Assembly: GCA_944389435.1 (NCBI GenBank)
Contig: CALXMI010000037.1
Coordinates: 1-42,145 of the forward strand
DNA: 42,145 nucleotides
Reading direction: 5' to 3'
Source: an uncultured Opitutales bacterium
GTDB taxonomy: Bacteria; Verrucomicrobiota; Verrucomicrobiia; Opitutales; UBA9783
The position numbers were made by a program, and so were the translations under genes. Numbering within the stretch: the stretch's first letter is position 1; every line of letters begins with the position of its first letter. Below the pieces are notes generated by a model. The model did not search any database, had not been told where the DNA came from, and saw only the letters and a list, made by a program, of their open reading frames with translations. This document shows, in pieces, positions 1-8,502 of this stretch.

Positions 1-957
1 CGTGAGAAATACGAAACGGACTTCCCGGAATTAGCCGAAAGCAAAAAGGTTGAGTGGACTGTTACCTACGGTAAGGAAAGCAAGACTATCAATAATCCCG
101 GCTCGGATAAGGTGTATGAAATCAAGGCGGAAATCGAAAAATCCAAAAAATTTATTGACGGTATCAAAAAAGGAAAATCCGATGCCGACAAGAACCCCGA
201 ATGTATCGTTAAGCCGCGTGTCAAGATGCAAAGCAAGGGTGAAGTAATTCCTTTGTCATCCTACAAGGAGTTTTGCACAACCTTTGCAGACGCACATAAA
301 AGCGATAAGGCTATTGTCCTCCTCCCGTCTTCGGACGGGAGGCTCTACCAGATGCGAAACACGCCCGTTGGAACTTTTACGGCTCAGGTGGATTATCTGC
401 CCGAGTTTGAGGCGGTAAATCCCGGCTTTCAAATGACCGTTCCGAAAATTCCGATGTCGCTTTTGCTGTTCATCTGGGACTTCTTTGCGGGACTTTCCGA
501 AAGATACCGGTTAGAGGCTCTGGTGCACATCCTTTTTGATACAAAGCGAAACAAATACACCGTTCGGATACCAAAACAAAAACTAACCCATACAAGCGTT
601 GATTCGGTTATGGACGAAGAATATCCCGAACATATGATTCATGTAATGGATATCCATTCCCATAATACGATGCCGGCGCACTTTTCCTCTGTTGACGATG
701 AGGACGAAAAGCCCACGCGGTTATATGCCGTTATGGGGAGACTGGATAAGGTATTACCTGAAATTACGGTAAGAGCCAGCTGCGGCGGAAAGTTTATTCC
801 GGTAGACCCTGCAGATGTGTTCGATACCAAATCCACCTCTTTCCCCCATCCTACAGTCTGGGACGAAAAGATCGAGTTACCCGAACCCACAGATGTTTTA
901 GCTCTGCCCGCACCAAAACCGCAAAGAAGATTTTGGCGTATGGGAGCAAGATTATGA
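1..957 (+). CDS. JAMM/JAB (Mov34/MPN) metalloprotease-like protein, 5' end cut by window
   Basis: The frame is open from base 1, so the start lies outside the window; 318 residues are visible. A complete JAMM motif is visible from base 655: HSH, seven residues, then SSVD (HxHx7SxxD), with a candidate upstream glutamate in LEALVHILFD. JAMM enzymes are zinc isopeptidases that remove ubiquitin-like tags. In mobile elements this domain occurs beside ThiF/E1-like and E2-like genes as the PRTRC cassette, and here the ThiF gene follows with an ATGA overlap. The roughly 200 residues before the motif are of unknown fold. The substrate is unknown; a role in processing a ubiquitin-like partner is inferred from family and neighbours. 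Confidence 0.8.
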   Translation, partial: REKYETDFPELAESKKVEWTVTYGKESKTINNPGSDKVYEIKAEIEKSKKFIDGIKKGKSDADKNPECIVKPRVKMQSKGEVIPLSSYKEFCTTFADAHKSDKAIVLLPSSDGRLYQMRNTPVGTFTAQVDYLPEFEAVNPGFQMTVPKIPMSLLLFIWDFFAGLSERYRLEALVHILFDTKRNKYTVRIPKQKLTHTSVDSVMDEEYPEHMIHVMDIHSHNTMPAHFSSVDDEDEKPTRLYAVMGRLDKVLPEITVRASCGGKFIPVDPADVFDTKSTSFPHPTVWDEKIELPEPTDVLALPAPKPQRRFWRMGARL

Positions 958-1733
958 GATATTCAAGTACTGCTCCCGTTAAAATCGTTGTCATAGGCGC
1001 AGGCGGAACGGGCGGATATGTAATACCCCACCTTTACCGACTGGGCTATGCTTCGCACCGATATATCAGAATTATCGTATGCGACGGCGATGTGGTTGAA
1101 GAGAAAAACCTTATCCGACAAAATTTTATAGAGCAGGATATCGGTAGAAACAAAGCTCAGGTACAAGCGGAGCGATATTCCGCCGCTTTTGGTATCGAGT
1201 GCGAGTATAAGCCGGATTTCATCGAAAACGATAATGAGCTTCTCGAATTGACCTCTCCCGATTTCTTTGCAAGACCTAATTCCGGAGTGCCTGAAACACA
1301 AAAGGTTATTCTGCTCGGATGCGTAGATAACAACAAATCACGGCAGATGTGCAACCGTGTTTTCAACCGGCAAAAGGATTTAATCTACATTGATTCGGGG
1401 AACGGCGAGCATACAGGACAGGTTGTATGCGGCGTAAGGCAGAACGGAAGAACCACATACAAGCCGGTAGCCTCTCTCTATCCTGATGTTCTTAAAGAGG
1501 AAGATAAATTCCCCTCGGAACTATCCTGTGCTGAAAGAACCGTATCTGCTCCGCAGTCGGTTACTGCAAATCTTACTGCTGCTACCGCAGTTGTGGGATT
1601 TTTGTATGACCTTCTGATTGTAGGAGAGCTTAATACCCGGTATGTTACCTTTTCATCCAAGCAAATTAATATGCGCGCGGAAATGACGAAAAAACGCAAA
1701 ACAAATAAAAAATCCACTAACAGAAAGGACTAA
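954..1733 (+). CDS. ThiF/E1-like adenylyltransferase, PRTRC type
   Basis: A protein of 259 residues with a Rossmann-type GxGGxG loop (VVIGAGGTGG, residues 12-21). The E1 hallmark DGDVVEEKNLIRQNF and the GCVDNNKSR segment follow. A late LSCAERTVSAP segment has a plausible catalytic cysteine. ThiF/E1 enzymes adenylate the C terminus of ubiquitin-like proteins and pass it to a thiol. I chose the ATG at 954, which overlaps the preceding stop and has GGGAGC upstream, over a TTG at 933. Together with the JAMM gene before it and the E2-like gene at 6868, it forms a ubiquitin-like set. The target is unknown. Confidence 0.88.
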   Translation: MRYSSTAPVKIVVIGAGGTGGYVIPHLYRLGYASHRYIRIIVCDGDVVEEKNLIRQNFIEQDIGRNKAQVQAERYSAAFGIECEYKPDFIENDNELLELTSPDFFARPNSGVPETQKVILLGCVDNNKSRQMCNRVFNRQKDLIYIDSGNGEHTGQVVCGVRQNGRTTYKPVASLYPDVLKEEDKFPSELSCAERTVSAPQSVTANLTAATAVVGFLYDLLIVGELNTRYVTFSSKQINMRAEMTKKRKTNKKSTNRKD

Positions 1734-1738
1734 ATCAA

Positions 1739-1966
1739 ATGGAAGTACGCAATCTTGTAATCTCTTTTGACAAGCATAATTGCCGAATCGGCGGACAAAA
1801 AGGCACACTTAAAACCGTAAACATTGTGGAAACTCTGCCAAACGGTAAAAAGAAGACCGTTCATTCGGATATTCACTTTCAGTCCCGTGAAACAGAGCAG
1901 GGATATAAGAACCTGTTAAAGCTCCTTAAAATGCCCGTAAAGGACTCAAAAAGGAGGGCTGCTTAA
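1739..1966 (+). CDS. Small protein of the PRTRC-type cassette (possible ubiquitin-like partner)
   Basis: A basic protein of 75 residues, preceded by AGAAAGGA and ending in a TAATG overlap with the next gene. Alternating hydrophobic segments (NLVISF, LKTVNIVETL) suggest a mostly beta fold with a C-terminal helix. It sits directly after the E1-like gene, where such cassettes usually encode a ubiquitin-like protein. It has no C-terminal Gly-Gly (it ends SKRRAA) and I could not match it to the Prok_Ub/PRTRC protein C pattern, so the ubiquitin-like role is only positional. Confidence 0.7.
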   Translation: MEVRNLVISFDKHNCRIGGQKGTLKTVNIVETLPNGKKKTVHSDIHFQSRETEQGYKNLLKLLKMPVKDSKRRAA

Positions 1967-2391
1967 TGGGACGCGGGTATTGGTTGCCGCCTCAGCACGA
2001 CAAATTGACCGCCTCAGACGGTTTTTATGTAGATAGCTCGGCGGTGTATACTGACGATATTTCTGCGGGCTGGGACAGGCTGCTTGAATCGGTATCTAAA
2101 AGACTTATGTTAAAAGAGAAAACCTTTAACAAGCTTTGCAACTGGAAATCCTGCGGTTTAGGACAGAACTATTTTGTTCTTGTCTATAACCGCCATGTAG
2201 AGATTATCGCAGAAGACGCAGACGGATATGTGGCTGTATATGCCATTATTCCCGAAGACTGCGAGGCTCCCGGCTTTGCAAAGCGTTCCTTCCCGCGATA
2301 TCTTTCATTGCTCAAAGAAACACTGACCGAATTATATCCCGGAGCCGTATCCAAACGGATAAACTCCCAGCATATCAAAAAGGTCGGATAA
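1966..2391 (+). CDS. Hypothetical protein, PRTRC-cassette neighbour
   Basis: A protein of 141 residues that I do not recognise. It is coupled by a TAATG overlap to the small protein before it, with GGAGG just upstream. It appears soluble, with a hydrophobic core segment (GQNYFVLVYNRHVEIIAEDADGYV, quoted here only to locate the likely strands near residues 66-88) and no signal peptide or catalytic motif. It is the last gene before a terminator, so it closes the JAMM-E1-small protein transcription unit and probably acts with it. Confidence 0.75.
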   Translation: MGRGYWLPPQHDKLTASDGFYVDSSAVYTDDISAGWDRLLESVSKRLMLKEKTFNKLCNWKSCGLGQNYFVLVYNRHVEIIAEDADGYVAVYAIIPEDCEAPGFAKRSFPRYLSLLKETLTELYPGAVSKRINSQHIKKVG

Positions 2392-2398
2392 ATCCTTT

Positions 2399-2426
2399 AG
2401 ACTGCATTCAGTTGCGGTCTTTTTTA
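2399..2426 (+). terminator. Rho-independent terminator after the E1/JAMM genes
   Basis: The arms AGACTGC (2399-2405) and GCGGTCT (2414-2420) pair with one G-T wobble and are followed by a run of T. It separates the PRTRC-type genes from the radical SAM gene at 2439. Confidence 0.65.
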
Positions 2427-2438
2427 TTGGAGGAAATC

Positions 2439-3497
2439 ATGTTAATTGACTTTGAATGTTTAACAATCGAAATCACAAGGCGCTGCGGTATGAAATGTGC
2501 CCATTGTATGCGCGGAGACGCCCAAGATGTTCTGATGGACTATAATGCTATTCAAACACTTTGCAAAAAGACAGGATGCATAAAACATCTAAATATTACG
2601 GGCGGCGAGCCTTCATTGGCTCCTGATGCACTTAAATATCTGTTGTTTTATCTTAAAAGCTACAACTGCAGAATCGGTGAGTTTTTCTGTGCAACAAATG
2701 CACAGGAATATTCAAAAGAATTTGCAGACGCTTTGACAGATTTATACTACTATTGCGAACACCCCGAATTATGTATGCTGACAATAAGCATTGACCAATT
2801 CCATTCTGCCGCCGATCCTCTGGCACTGCAGGAATATAGGAAACTTCCCTTTTATAATCCTATCAACGAAAAAGGCACTATTCCTAAGAGCAATATCCTG
2901 GATGAAGGCCGAGCAAACGATAACGGGATCGGAATGTTTTCTATGCCGATAAGCCCGTATATTTTTGATGTGCAATTAGACGGCTGCAGATTAAAGGTTG
3001 GAGACAGATTATATATCAATGCCTTCGGCGATGTTCTTTTGGATGCAGATATGAGTTATTCTATACAGGAAAACGAAAGCATCGGCAATATATTATCGCA
3101 ATCGTTGGGTGAAATCATAATAGCAAACACATATAGAATTCCGGACCATTGGCATAATCCGCCCGAAAAAGAAATGTACTGCCTTCATATAATTGCCGAT
3201 AACGATATTTTCGTAAAGGGAGTTTTTGAAGACAGAAAATTCTTTTCTACCGACAAAGATGTCTCTGTGGCATATCATCAAATTATTCACAACATACATA
3301 TGACGCCTATAAATCCCGAAATTGGTAAAGTTCCTGACGGACTAAAGCTCGTTACGGAGCGATTGGAGGAGGATACCGTCAGATGTATCGGAACAAAAAT
3401 CAATTATGTTGTGCCGGGTGAAGCCAAACAAAAATCCGTAATGATTGAGGTTCTTCGCTGTCCGTTAGGAGGTAGTGTGGATGACTGGCTCAGATGA
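2439..3497 (+). CDS. Radical SAM protein in the element backbone
   Basis: A protein of 352 residues. The 4Fe-4S motif CGMKCAHC (C16, C20, C23) and the SAM-binding NITGGEPS segment are near the N terminus, so it is a radical SAM enzyme. I see no cysteine-rich SPASM domain; the last 60 or so residues look like a separate beta-rich tail. The ATG at 2439 has GGAGG eight bases upstream and is preferred over the in-frame 2412. It lies just after a terminator and its end overlaps the methyltransferase gene by 17 bases. The substrate is unknown, and no precursor-like small gene lies beside it. It may be a modifier of a backbone protein or captured cargo. Confidence 0.85.
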   Translation: MLIDFECLTIEITRRCGMKCAHCMRGDAQDVLMDYNAIQTLCKKTGCIKHLNITGGEPSLAPDALKYLLFYLKSYNCRIGEFFCATNAQEYSKEFADALTDLYYYCEHPELCMLTISIDQFHSAADPLALQEYRKLPFYNPINEKGTIPKSNILDEGRANDNGIGMFSMPISPYIFDVQLDGCRLKVGDRLYINAFGDVLLDADMSYSIQENESIGNILSQSLGEIIIANTYRIPDHWHNPPEKEMYCLHIIADNDIFVKGVFEDRKFFSTDKDVSVAYHQIIHNIHMTPINPEIGKVPDGLKLVTERLEEDTVRCIGTKINYVVPGEAKQKSVMIEVLRCPLGGSVDDWLR

Positions 3498-4875
3498 ACA
3501 GCAGCAAACCGCTTTTTGCCTGAAAGAAATCGCAGAATCAAAAACTCTTATTTTAAACCTATCTGCGGGGTTTCCTAAAATCCGGGCTGCTTATGAAAAG
3601 TACAAAGGCACAGGGCTAAAGCGTGAGTATGACTCTCTGGTTGATCTCAGGCGGGCTGTAAAACGCTTATTAGAAGAATTTCCCGCGTTGGTACTGCGGC
3701 TTAACGAGTACGGAGACAGCGAACTCTCAAAGACTACAGAAAGGCTGTACGGTGTCCTTAAAAAGTTTAACTACATAGGGACCGCCGATTACTCCAAACT
3801 TTGTATGGCTTTGGAAAGCTTTGCGAACGGTTTGCCGACCGCAGACCATAACATAAATACTGCAAAGCTCGCACACCTTATGAACCGTGCCCGTATGGGT
3901 TACTTTCCAACGGATTTATCTCACGTAAAAATGCTTAAAGACGCCATTGTATTTCCCGGAGAACCCGTGAACCTTATTGATCCTTGCTGCGGCGAAGGAA
4001 TTGCCTTGCAAGCCTTTTCAAAAGGTATACAGGCCAGAACCTACGGTATAGAAATTGACGAGGTGCGCGGCGAAGAAGCAGGACGGCGACTTCAGCGTGT
4101 CGGCTTCGGCAGTTTCTTTTATTCAAGGATAAGTCTTAATGCTTTTCAAGGCTTGTGGCTTAATCCACCGTATCTTTCTGTCCCCTCCGAAAACGGAACC
4201 AGAAGACTTGAAAAAAGTTTTCTTGCCGACAGTATGAGGCTTTTACAGGTCGGCGGAATTATGATCTACATTATTCCGTATTATCGGGCAACGCCCGATG
4301 TATGCCGTGTGCTTTGTGAAAATTTTACGGATTTACGGGTACATAAATTCATCGGTAAGGAATTTGAGCGTTTCAAGCAGGTCGCTATTATCGGCAGAAG
4401 AATTGAGCGGCGCGAAGCAGAAAAAATGGCTAAAAAGCTATCCGAATATATGCTTGACGCCGACAAAATACCGCCAATCACAGATTTGCCGAAGGACTGT
4501 TATGAGATGCCTGCGGCAACAAAAAAAGTCGAGCTGTTCAAAGGCGCCGTTTTTAATGTATCGGAGCTTGCAGAGCAGTTAAAGAAATCTCCGAGCACCC
4601 AACGATTATTCGAGGATCGCACCTTAGACAACCGTAAACTAAGCCCCCTTCTTCCCCTTAATCTATCACAGGTAGGACTTGTGGGAGCAAGCGGAATGAT
4701 GAACGGACTTGTCGAATGCGATACCCCTCATATTATCAAGGGTCGCATTGTTAAGGAGAAAAAAACAAAAATCGGAGTCGAAGATGATAAAGGCAAGACA
4801 GCTATTCGTGAAATCACATCAAATAGGCTTATTTTTAATGTATTAACACCAACCGGGCTAAAATCGCTCGGCTAA
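3481..4875 (+). CDS. Class I SAM-dependent DNA methyltransferase-like protein (DUF6094-like)
   Basis: A protein of 464 residues. The central part has the SAM-binding motif LIDPCCGEGIALQAF and the catalytic NPPY tetrapeptide of N6-adenine or N4-cytosine amino-methyltransferases. The first 150 residues are helical. The ATG at 3481 fits the AGGAGG at 3467 better than the GTG at 3475. I see no restriction partner or recognition subunit next to it. It resembles methyltransferases carried in clostridial ICE backbones and may protect the element against host restriction. The recognition sequence cannot be read from the protein. Confidence 0.83.
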   Translation: MTGSDEQQQTAFCLKEIAESKTLILNLSAGFPKIRAAYEKYKGTGLKREYDSLVDLRRAVKRLLEEFPALVLRLNEYGDSELSKTTERLYGVLKKFNYIGTADYSKLCMALESFANGLPTADHNINTAKLAHLMNRARMGYFPTDLSHVKMLKDAIVFPGEPVNLIDPCCGEGIALQAFSKGIQARTYGIEIDEVRGEEAGRRLQRVGFGSFFYSRISLNAFQGLWLNPPYLSVPSENGTRRLEKSFLADSMRLLQVGGIMIYIIPYYRATPDVCRVLCENFTDLRVHKFIGKEFERFKQVAIIGRRIERREAEKMAKKLSEYMLDADKIPPITDLPKDCYEMPAATKKVELFKGAVFNVSELAEQLKKSPSTQRLFEDRTLDNRKLSPLLPLNLSQVGLVGASGMMNGLVECDTPHIIKGRIVKEKKTKIGVEDDKGKTAIREITSNRLIFNVLTPTGLKSLG

Positions 4876-4902
4876 TTAAATCACTGAAAAGAGGACAAAA
4901 CA

Positions 4903-5439
4903 ATGTTAAAACAACAACCCCGAATTCTTACCGCGACAGAATCTGCCTTTGCGGCAAAGCACTTTACGCAGGTCTACTCATTTCTCAATGAAAACAATCT
5001 GTCAGAGGACGATTATTACGATTCTGCTATAAACGGCTTTTTGAAAGCTGTGCAGGAATATAACACCTCTGCCGCCTTTGGCGACTTTAAAGAGTTTGCT
5101 GCGGCGTGTATGAAAGCAGAATGTGCCGCCTACAAAGAAAAGCTGAGCAGAACGCCGACCGTTCTCAGCATCAGCGAATGTTACAACAGTGCAAACGAGT
5201 TTGAGGATACTATCGCCGATGTTAAAAATACAATGGACGAAGCCATCTCTGCTATATGCTTGGAAGAAACAATGCAGTGCTTCGACGCTACCCAGCAGAG
5301 AATTGTTCATCTGTTAATGGAGGGCTATTCCAGAATGGATATTGCCGCTATACTTCAGATGAGCGTAACTGCGTTGTTTGATGAAATCCGCCTTATCCAG
5401 AATAAAGCAATGGCAAGTCCCCTGATGGCGGCTGCGTAA
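4903..5439 (+). CDS. Sigma-70-like protein of conjugative elements
   Basis: A protein of 178 residues. Residues near 40-75 (YYDSAINGFLKAVQEYN) resemble sigma region 2. The C-terminal part (QQRIVHLLMEGYSRMDIAAI) resembles the helix-turn-helix of region 4. It starts after AAGAGGACAAAAC. Such short sigma-like proteins occur in ICE replication operons; whether this one binds RNA polymerase or has become a structural or regulatory protein is not known. Confidence 0.65.
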   Translation: MLKQQPRILTATESAFAAKHFTQVYSFLNENNLSEDDYYDSAINGFLKAVQEYNTSAAFGDFKEFAAACMKAECAAYKEKLSRTPTVLSISECYNSANEFEDTIADVKNTMDEAISAICLEETMQCFDATQQRIVHLLMEGYSRMDIAAILQMSVTALFDEIRLIQNKAMASPLMAAA

Positions 5440-5462
5440 AAAATACCGAAAGGACAGAATTT

Positions 5463-5960
5463 ATGAATCGTATTAAATACTTATTTGCTAAAATCCGTCT
5501 TATTTTTACCGCTTGCAGAGCCAAGAGCGCTAAAGACCTTATGAACAAGGTTATTATAAGCTCCCGTGCAAAAAAGGAAGAAATCGACTACAGCTACGAA
5601 AACTTTCTTAAACGCTGTAAGCAGCAGGAAAAGGCGGCGGTTATGCTTAAACGGGCAAAGAAAGAAAATCCCGCCAGACCTTTTCTCAAGGTTGACCTCG
5701 GCATCGAGCATTTTAATGTTTCGGCTGTTGCGTCGAATTGGATTAACCGCCTTGATATTGAAAAAGCAATAACCCGACACCGATACGGTGACTGGGGCGA
5801 AGTGTCTGAACATCATTGGCTTTGCAATAACGAAGGCGTCAAAGATCCCTGCGGTATCATTAGATCCTGTTATTTATCCGCCGGTAACAGATATTTCTTT
5901 GTTGAGACGGACAAAGCCGCCAAAACAACAAATATATACTTAGGCGGTGAAGTTATATGA
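5463..5960 (+). CDS. Hypothetical protein of element backbone
   Basis: A protein of 165 residues with GAAAGGACAG upstream of its ATG. It has a basic N terminus (about 65 residues, many Lys/Arg) followed by a compact domain with several aromatic residues (GDWGEVSEHHWLCNNEG). I do not recognise it. It ends in an ATGA overlap with the next gene, so the two are probably translationally coupled. Confidence 0.72.
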   Translation: MNRIKYLFAKIRLIFTACRAKSAKDLMNKVIISSRAKKEEIDYSYENFLKRCKQQEKAAVMLKRAKKENPARPFLKVDLGIEHFNVSAVASNWINRLDIEKAITRHRYGDWGEVSEHHWLCNNEGVKDPCGIIRSCYLSAGNRYFFVETDKAAKTTNIYLGGEVI

Positions 5961-6295
5961 GATATGAGCTTGATCTTGATTTGTTAAGGCGGAAGCTTTC
6001 GAGGGCGCGCCTGCAAAGAGAGAATCCTAAGTATCTGATAAAGCAACCGGAGGGCGAATTAGCGGAAAGTCTGAGCTATTTAATTGAAAATGTTCTGAAA
6101 CCGTTATTTGCCGGTGAGCAGATTCATTCTTCCGACCTTGATTTCAATGCTTTTGACGGCGGAGACATCACAGACCTATACGACTTCTATATGGAACACT
6201 ATTATGACGGAACAAGTGATTGGCAGCGCTTAGGTACGGTTTATAACCTATGTAAAAACGCTGTGCCGCTTACAAATACCGTCAGCTTCATATAG
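5957..6295 (+). CDS. Hypothetical protein, backbone operon
   Basis: An acidic protein of 112 residues that I do not recognise. It is coupled to the preceding gene by ATGA. The N-terminal 30 residues are basic (RRKLSRARLQREN) and the rest is rich in Asp and Tyr (GGDITDLYDFYMEHYYDG). There is no signal peptide or membrane segment. Confidence 0.7.
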   Translation: MRYELDLDLLRRKLSRARLQRENPKYLIKQPEGELAESLSYLIENVLKPLFAGEQIHSSDLDFNAFDGGDITDLYDFYMEHYYDGTSDWQRLGTVYNLCKNAVPLTNTVSFI

Positions 6296-6304
6296 GAGGC
6301 ACTT

Positions 6305-6871
6305 ATGTTTGATAATATCAGAAACCTTGAAGGTATCATTGAATCGCTGAGGTTGGAAGAGGTAATGTTCAGGAATAACTCTAATTATACCGGAAACTTT
6401 CTGAACGCAGATGAATATTATATTCAGGCTTGGGAGGCTTTAGCAGAGTTGTCGGATGAATATGTGGAGATCGACTGGACCTACAGTGTTCTATATAAGT
6501 TCAGTTTTCCGGGAATGATTAAATTCTATGACTTATGTAAGGAACACAGCAGGCTTAATAAAATAAACTTCAAGAAAAATCCTTATGTGACAGCGGCTGA
6601 GGATTATGTCAGAACAGCCATTGATAACGCGTATGTCAGAAATATTGCCTGGAACTTATGGATTCCGAAGAAAATCGTAAAAAAGAAAAAATATATTTTC
6701 TTAATTGAAACAGGTTGTTATTTTGATGACTATATCGATATGCTCGACCTTTTATACGAGATACGCGATTATTATGACGCTCAAAGCAAAATTCTCGAAA
6801 AGGAACTGCACGGCAAAGTCAAGGTAATCAAGCTCCCCGCCGATAAAAAAGAAACGAGGAAAGCAGCATGA
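6305..6871 (+). CDS. Hypothetical protein upstream of the E2-like gene
   Basis: A protein of 188 residues with AGGAGG immediately upstream (AGGAGGCACTTATG). It is predicted mainly helical and rich in Tyr. A basic KKIVKKKKY stretch lies near residue 125 and the C terminus is charged and basic. It is not recognised. It overlaps the E2-like gene by ATGA, which suggests the two products are made together. Confidence 0.72.
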   Translation: MFDNIRNLEGIIESLRLEEVMFRNNSNYTGNFLNADEYYIQAWEALAELSDEYVEIDWTYSVLYKFSFPGMIKFYDLCKEHSRLNKINFKKNPYVTAAEDYVRTAIDNAYVRNIAWNLWIPKKIVKKKKYIFLIETGCYFDDYIDMLDLLYEIRDYYDAQSKILEKELHGKVKVIKLPADKKETRKAA

Positions 6872-7527
6872 TAAATGATGAAGTTGTAATCCACATCAAG
6901 GAAGACAAGTCTGTAAGGTTGGAGATAACCGAAAACGGCAAAACCCGAACCAAGCTGATAAGTCCCCAAACCCTATTTGATTGCATTAAGGGCAGTCTTT
7001 CAAGCACACCCGTAAAAGTAGCTTCCGGTCTGTTGCCTTCAAATATTATAAGCGTAACGGGCGACGAATCGGGTGCAAGATACGCTGTTGTTGAATATCC
7101 TTATAAAACCGCAGATATTACATATATGTCAACGGAATATAAGGATTTTCCGTTACCGAGACTTATTTTCGGATTTATGGTTGAAAGCAGCGGGCGTATA
7201 TCTCAGGTGAAGCTGGGAGTTCCTGATATCGGGAAATTAAAGCCTAACACCAAAATGTACTACTATCCTTTTTCAAATGTGAGCCATTTTTCTTTATGCA
7301 CGGGAACAAATGCGTTACCGAACATAAAAACGCTCCAAAGCCTTGAAAATCTACCAAGCTTCATCCTCTCTTTGCCCGACAACGACGACTACTATCAAGA
7401 TAGGAATACCAAGCTCAAATTGGGACATAGAGAATTGCTGGAGCATTTAAAGAATAAGGATAGACAGTATTATTATGACAATGTCCTGCTTCAAATGCCT
7501 AATGCAACCCTTAAAAACTTCTTATAA
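6868..7527 (+). CDS. Prokaryotic E2-like protein (Prok-E2_D / PRTRC protein B-like)
   Basis: A protein of 219 residues. The segment YYYPFSNVSHFSLCTGTNALP (cysteine at 144) resembles the conserved 'PF.NV....C.G....P' region of PRTRC protein B / Prok-E2_D proteins, an E2/UBC-superfamily group, in which this cysteine is the proposed thioester site. E2 enzymes accept an activated ubiquitin-like protein from E1. The E1-like and JAMM genes lie 5 kb upstream on the same strand. The assignment rests on a recalled family pattern and on context. The ATG overlaps the previous stop (ATGA). Confidence 0.65.
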   Translation: MINDEVVIHIKEDKSVRLEITENGKTRTKLISPQTLFDCIKGSLSSTPVKVASGLLPSNIISVTGDESGARYAVVEYPYKTADITYMSTEYKDFPLPRLIFGFMVESSGRISQVKLGVPDIGKLKPNTKMYYYPFSNVSHFSLCTGTNALPNIKTLQSLENLPSFILSLPDNDDYYQDRNTKLKLGHRELLEHLKNKDRQYYYDNVLLQMPNATLKNFL

Positions 7528-7573
7528 CTATTTGAATGACGACGCTATGCGTCTTATTAAAGGAGGCAAATCA

Positions 7574-8476
7574 ATGACCGAAGAGCAAGCCAGATTGTTA
7601 GCATTACCATTTACCTTTGAGGAAATCGAATGGCGTGTACTCCGAGTCTCAAAAAAGAAACCCGTAGCACAGGTTGCCGCTTATGTCGATTCCCGTGCAA
7701 TACAAAAAAGGTTGGATGAGGTTGTCGGCCGTGAAAACTGGCAAAATGAATTTGTTACCGTTGCCGGAAATAAAAATGAAGAGACAACCCATATCTGTAA
7801 GCTGAGTATTTATTACAAAGATCGCGGTGAATGGATTACCAAAAGCGACGGAGCGGGATGCACCGATGTTGAACCCATTAAAGGCGGACTTTCCAATGCT
7901 TTTAAAAGATCTGCGTCTATGTGGGGTATCGGTCGCTATCTCTATGAGCTGAAAAATATATGGGCGGAAATTGATGAGTATAAGTGCATTAAAGAGCACG
8001 AATACCCTGAGCTTGAACGCAAATATAATCAGTTTTTGAAAAACCGTCAAAACGGTAAAGGACAGGCTCCGAAACAAACGGGTCAGAAAAATCAGACAAA
8101 GCCGGCTGCCGCACGGCAACCGTCCGTTTCCGGACAGCAGGCTCCCGTACAACCGCAAAATCAAGCACCTGCGCCGAATCTTCCGAACGGCAGGTTTTCA
8201 AATGCTCCTTCAGCACCCGCTGAAAACCCGCAGCCTGTACCGCAGATGAAAAGCAACGAGTGCAAGATAGTAGAGCTCAAGGTAACCAAGGGTGCCAAGT
8301 CCGAACAGACCTTTGTTGTTCTTGAAAACTGTCAAGGCAAGAAATTGCAGGCTTATATTCAAGGCACGCCTCAGTTATCTAACGGTCAGATCATCAGCAA
8401 CCCCAAAATTACAACAAAAAATCATCCGGTTGTCGGTGTTTATAACATCATCGAGAGCTATAACCTTGCGGCGTAA
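7574..8476 (+). CDS. Rad52/Rad22-like single-strand annealing protein
   Basis: A protein of 300 residues. The first 150 resemble Rad52-family recombinases: 'PF..EEIEWRV' near the start, AYVDSRAIQKRLDEVVGRENW, then SDGAGCTDVEPIKGGLSNAFKRSASMWGIGRYLY (parts named only to locate it). A long Pro/Gln-rich linker follows (about residues 165-240), then a small beta-rich C-terminal domain. The ATG at 7574 has AAAGGAGG upstream and is chosen over the in-frame 7475, which lies inside the previous gene. It probably anneals single strands during replication or transfer and sits with Rad50-like and primase-like genes. Confidence 0.82.
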   Translation: MTEEQARLLALPFTFEEIEWRVLRVSKKKPVAQVAAYVDSRAIQKRLDEVVGRENWQNEFVTVAGNKNEETTHICKLSIYYKDRGEWITKSDGAGCTDVEPIKGGLSNAFKRSASMWGIGRYLYELKNIWAEIDEYKCIKEHEYPELERKYNQFLKNRQNGKGQAPKQTGQKNQTKPAAARQPSVSGQQAPVQPQNQAPAPNLPNGRFSNAPSAPAENPQPVPQMKSNECKIVELKVTKGAKSEQTFVVLENCQGKKLQAYIQGTPQLSNGQIISNPKITTKNHPVVGVYNIIESYNLAA

Positions 8477-8502
8477 TGCTAATTTGAAAGGACAAATCAA
8501 TC

